A stretch of 34,542 nt of DNA, taken from positions 1-34,542 of the forward strand of contig JAPKYS010000048.1 of assembly GCA_026394195.1 (NCBI GenBank), in the 5' to 3' direction. The translations under genes were made by a program, and so were the position numbers. Of this stretch, positions 33,519-34,542 are shown piece by piece. Every line of letters begins with the position of its first letter. The stretch's first letter is position 1. The stretch is from a bacterium (GTDB lineage: Bacteria; Electryoneota; B3-LCP). Under the pieces are notes generated by a model. That model was given only the letters and a program-made list of their open reading frames with translations, had not been told where the DNA came from and searched no databases.

Positions 33519-34542
33519 TCATGGTAGTCTAGGTTTTACGAGAAACGAATCCAGATCAACCGGGAAATATTGATCTGTAGGAATTATACTTCTGGCGGTA
33601 TCCGTCATAATTGAACTATCATTGTTCGCATTGTGTCTAAAATCCACCATATGTCCGATCTCATGGCCGGCCACGAAATCTTGCCAATTCGTGTCTAATG
33701 CATTTATAGAATCGTAATTATAATCTGGAGGAGTTATATATCTGATCCGTTTGCTAAATACAAATCCAACTCTGACAGTTCTTGGAATAATGTATTTTGC
33801 CCCCTGAATTGTATCAAAGCTGGTAAGTCCTAATGGAAATCCAGTTGAATCGTCCACTGGAATTAGGGCATAGTTATTTAAAAATATTGAACATGCGCAT
33901 GTATCGATCGTTATTATTCTATCATTCAACCAATTGACAGATTTTTCATAAAGGAAAGAATCCGCTTTGATATGGGTATTCGGCTGTATATAAGACTGCA
34001 TCTCCTTTTTAGCGATCCAATGCCCAAGCCCTCGCCCTATTTGCTCGGCATAACCGATTCCGGTGTTCAATGCCAAAGAACCTAAATTGCTGTACACAAA
34101 AAAATCCTTCTTCCACGGGCTGGTGCGGGTATGCACTCCTTGGCAGTAAAACCCGCGATACTCTTCGAAGGTATTCAACCAATCGCCCAAGTCGCAAGCT
34201 AACACCCCGTGAATGTAATCGTCCAAATCTTGCGTCGGTTCGATCTGGCTGATGATGGTGATTGTATCCGGGCACAGGGTATCCGCCAGCATCGAAGTCT
34301 TCCAGTAATCCGCCATCCCGCATTTGGTGTAAGGCGGATTATCCTCATCGATGGGGATGGTGCTGTAGCTGACCCAGGTCGTATCCCTTCGCTGGTATTT
34401 GGTCAGGTTGTACCACCAATTGGTCGATTCGCTCTGTGCTTCGATGAGAATGTCTCCATGAGCGCCGAAATCGTAGCTGCTGACCACAATCGAGATGGTG
34501 TCGCCATCGTCTATCGTCCTATTGGTTTGTCCATAAAAAGCG
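33519..34542 (-). CDS. Metzincin-type metalloprotease domain protein (N-terminus outside window)
   Basis: The frame stays open past the GTG at 34487 to the window edge, reading in part FYGQTNRTIDDGDTISIVV before VSSYDFGAHGDILIEA. That GTG is therefore not the start, and the N-terminus is missing. The zinc site HEIGHMVDFRH (33633-33665) fits HExxHxxxxxH, and SSIM (Met codon 33606-33608) matches a Met-turn placed 10 to 15 residues downstream. Both are hallmarks of metzincins. The usual Gly in HExxHxxGxxH is Asp here. The upstream part is beta-rich and full of acidic and aromatic residues, as in secreted proteins of FCB bacteria. No signal peptide can be seen, because the start is outside. Confidence 0.86.
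   Translation of the reverse strand, partial: AFYGQTNRTIDDGDTISIVVSSYDFGAHGDILIEAQSESTNWWYNLTKYQRRDTTWVSYSTIPIDEDNPPYTKCGMADYWKTSMLADTLCPDTITIISQIEPTQDLDDYIHGVLACDLGDWLNTFEEYRGFYCQGVHTRTSPWKKDFFVYSNLGSLALNTGIGYAEQIGRGLGHWIAKKEMQSYIQPNTHIKADSFLYEKSVNWLNDRIITIDTCACSIFLNNYALIPVDDSTGFPLGLTSFDTIQGAKYIIPRTVRVGFVFSKRIRYITPPDYNYDSINALDTNWQDFVAGHEIGHMVDFRHNANNDSSIMTDTARSIIPTDQYFPVDLDSFLVKPRLP

Noticed and set aside
34485..34487. GTG as start of the metzincin-like gene
   Set aside because: The frame stays open upstream to the window edge with coherent sequence, so the GTG is most likely an internal codon.

Overview
The window looks like a chromosomal contig from a GC-moderate, Gram-negative member of the FCB (Fibrobacterota-Chlorobiota-Bacteroidota) assemblage, probably an uncultured lineage. 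The evidence is a full-length SprA-type outer-membrane translocon of the type IX secretion system (T9SS), an exported protein ending in a PNPFNP-type T9SS sorting domain, a secreted glutaminyl-cyclase-like M28 enzyme, and SBBP-type beta-propeller proteins. I cannot name the phylum from the sequence alone.

Layout. At 1-1704 (minus) lies the start of a secreted beta-propeller protein that runs off the left edge. It is divergent from dnaE (1972-5439), which overlaps a small Cys-rich ORF. yigZ and a CorC/HlyC-type membrane protein follow, end to end, up to a strong terminator. A T9SS cargo gene (7734-8702, minus) is divergent from sprA (8870-15295), which is followed closely by the M28/glutaminyl-cyclase gene and a Ppx/GppA phosphatase gene.

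The stretch from 17159 to 21904 is a repeat-rich accessory island. A TerB-like gene sits between two nearly identical 240-bp direct repeats. Next come a promoter and a tightly overlapping four-gene cassette: a small ORF, a beta-class (SPPY) DNA methyltransferase, a PmeII-like restriction endonuclease and a second small ORF. The two restriction-modification (R-M) genes are visibly A/T-rich compared with everything around them. Behind the cassette are two tandem 255-bp repeats, heptamer arrays, a YceI gene and a third partial repeat copy. A 51-bp palindromic module occurs in both repeat families, in opposite orientations.

From 29102 down to 21905 (minus) runs one tripartite efflux operon: TetR regulator, TolC-like channel, HlyD-like lipoprotein adaptor, two ABC ATPases and two ABC-2 permeases. 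The set matches the E. coli YbhGFSR/CecR arrangement, but with the ATPase halves as separate genes. A palindromic operator candidate lies directly upstream of the regulator. An 817-bp gap full of short palindromes separates it from a minus-strand redox operon (32175-29920): a HybA-like 16-Cys ferredoxin, a HybB/NrfD membrane quinone subunit and a tetraheme cytochrome c, with no catalytic subunit next to them. The right end (34542-32558, minus) holds an operon of a secreted metzincin-type protease, truncated by the window edge, and a secreted TPR-containing protein.

The most interesting items are the linkage of sprA with a glutaminyl-cyclase-like enzyme and a T9SS cargo gene, the TerB gene framed by long identical repeats placed 2 bp after stop codons, the compact R-M cassette with two small overlapping ORFs, the complementary degeneracy of the two ABC ATPases, and the HybA/HybB/cytochrome module without a catalytic partner. 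I did not find a clearly novel defence or signalling system that I could defend.
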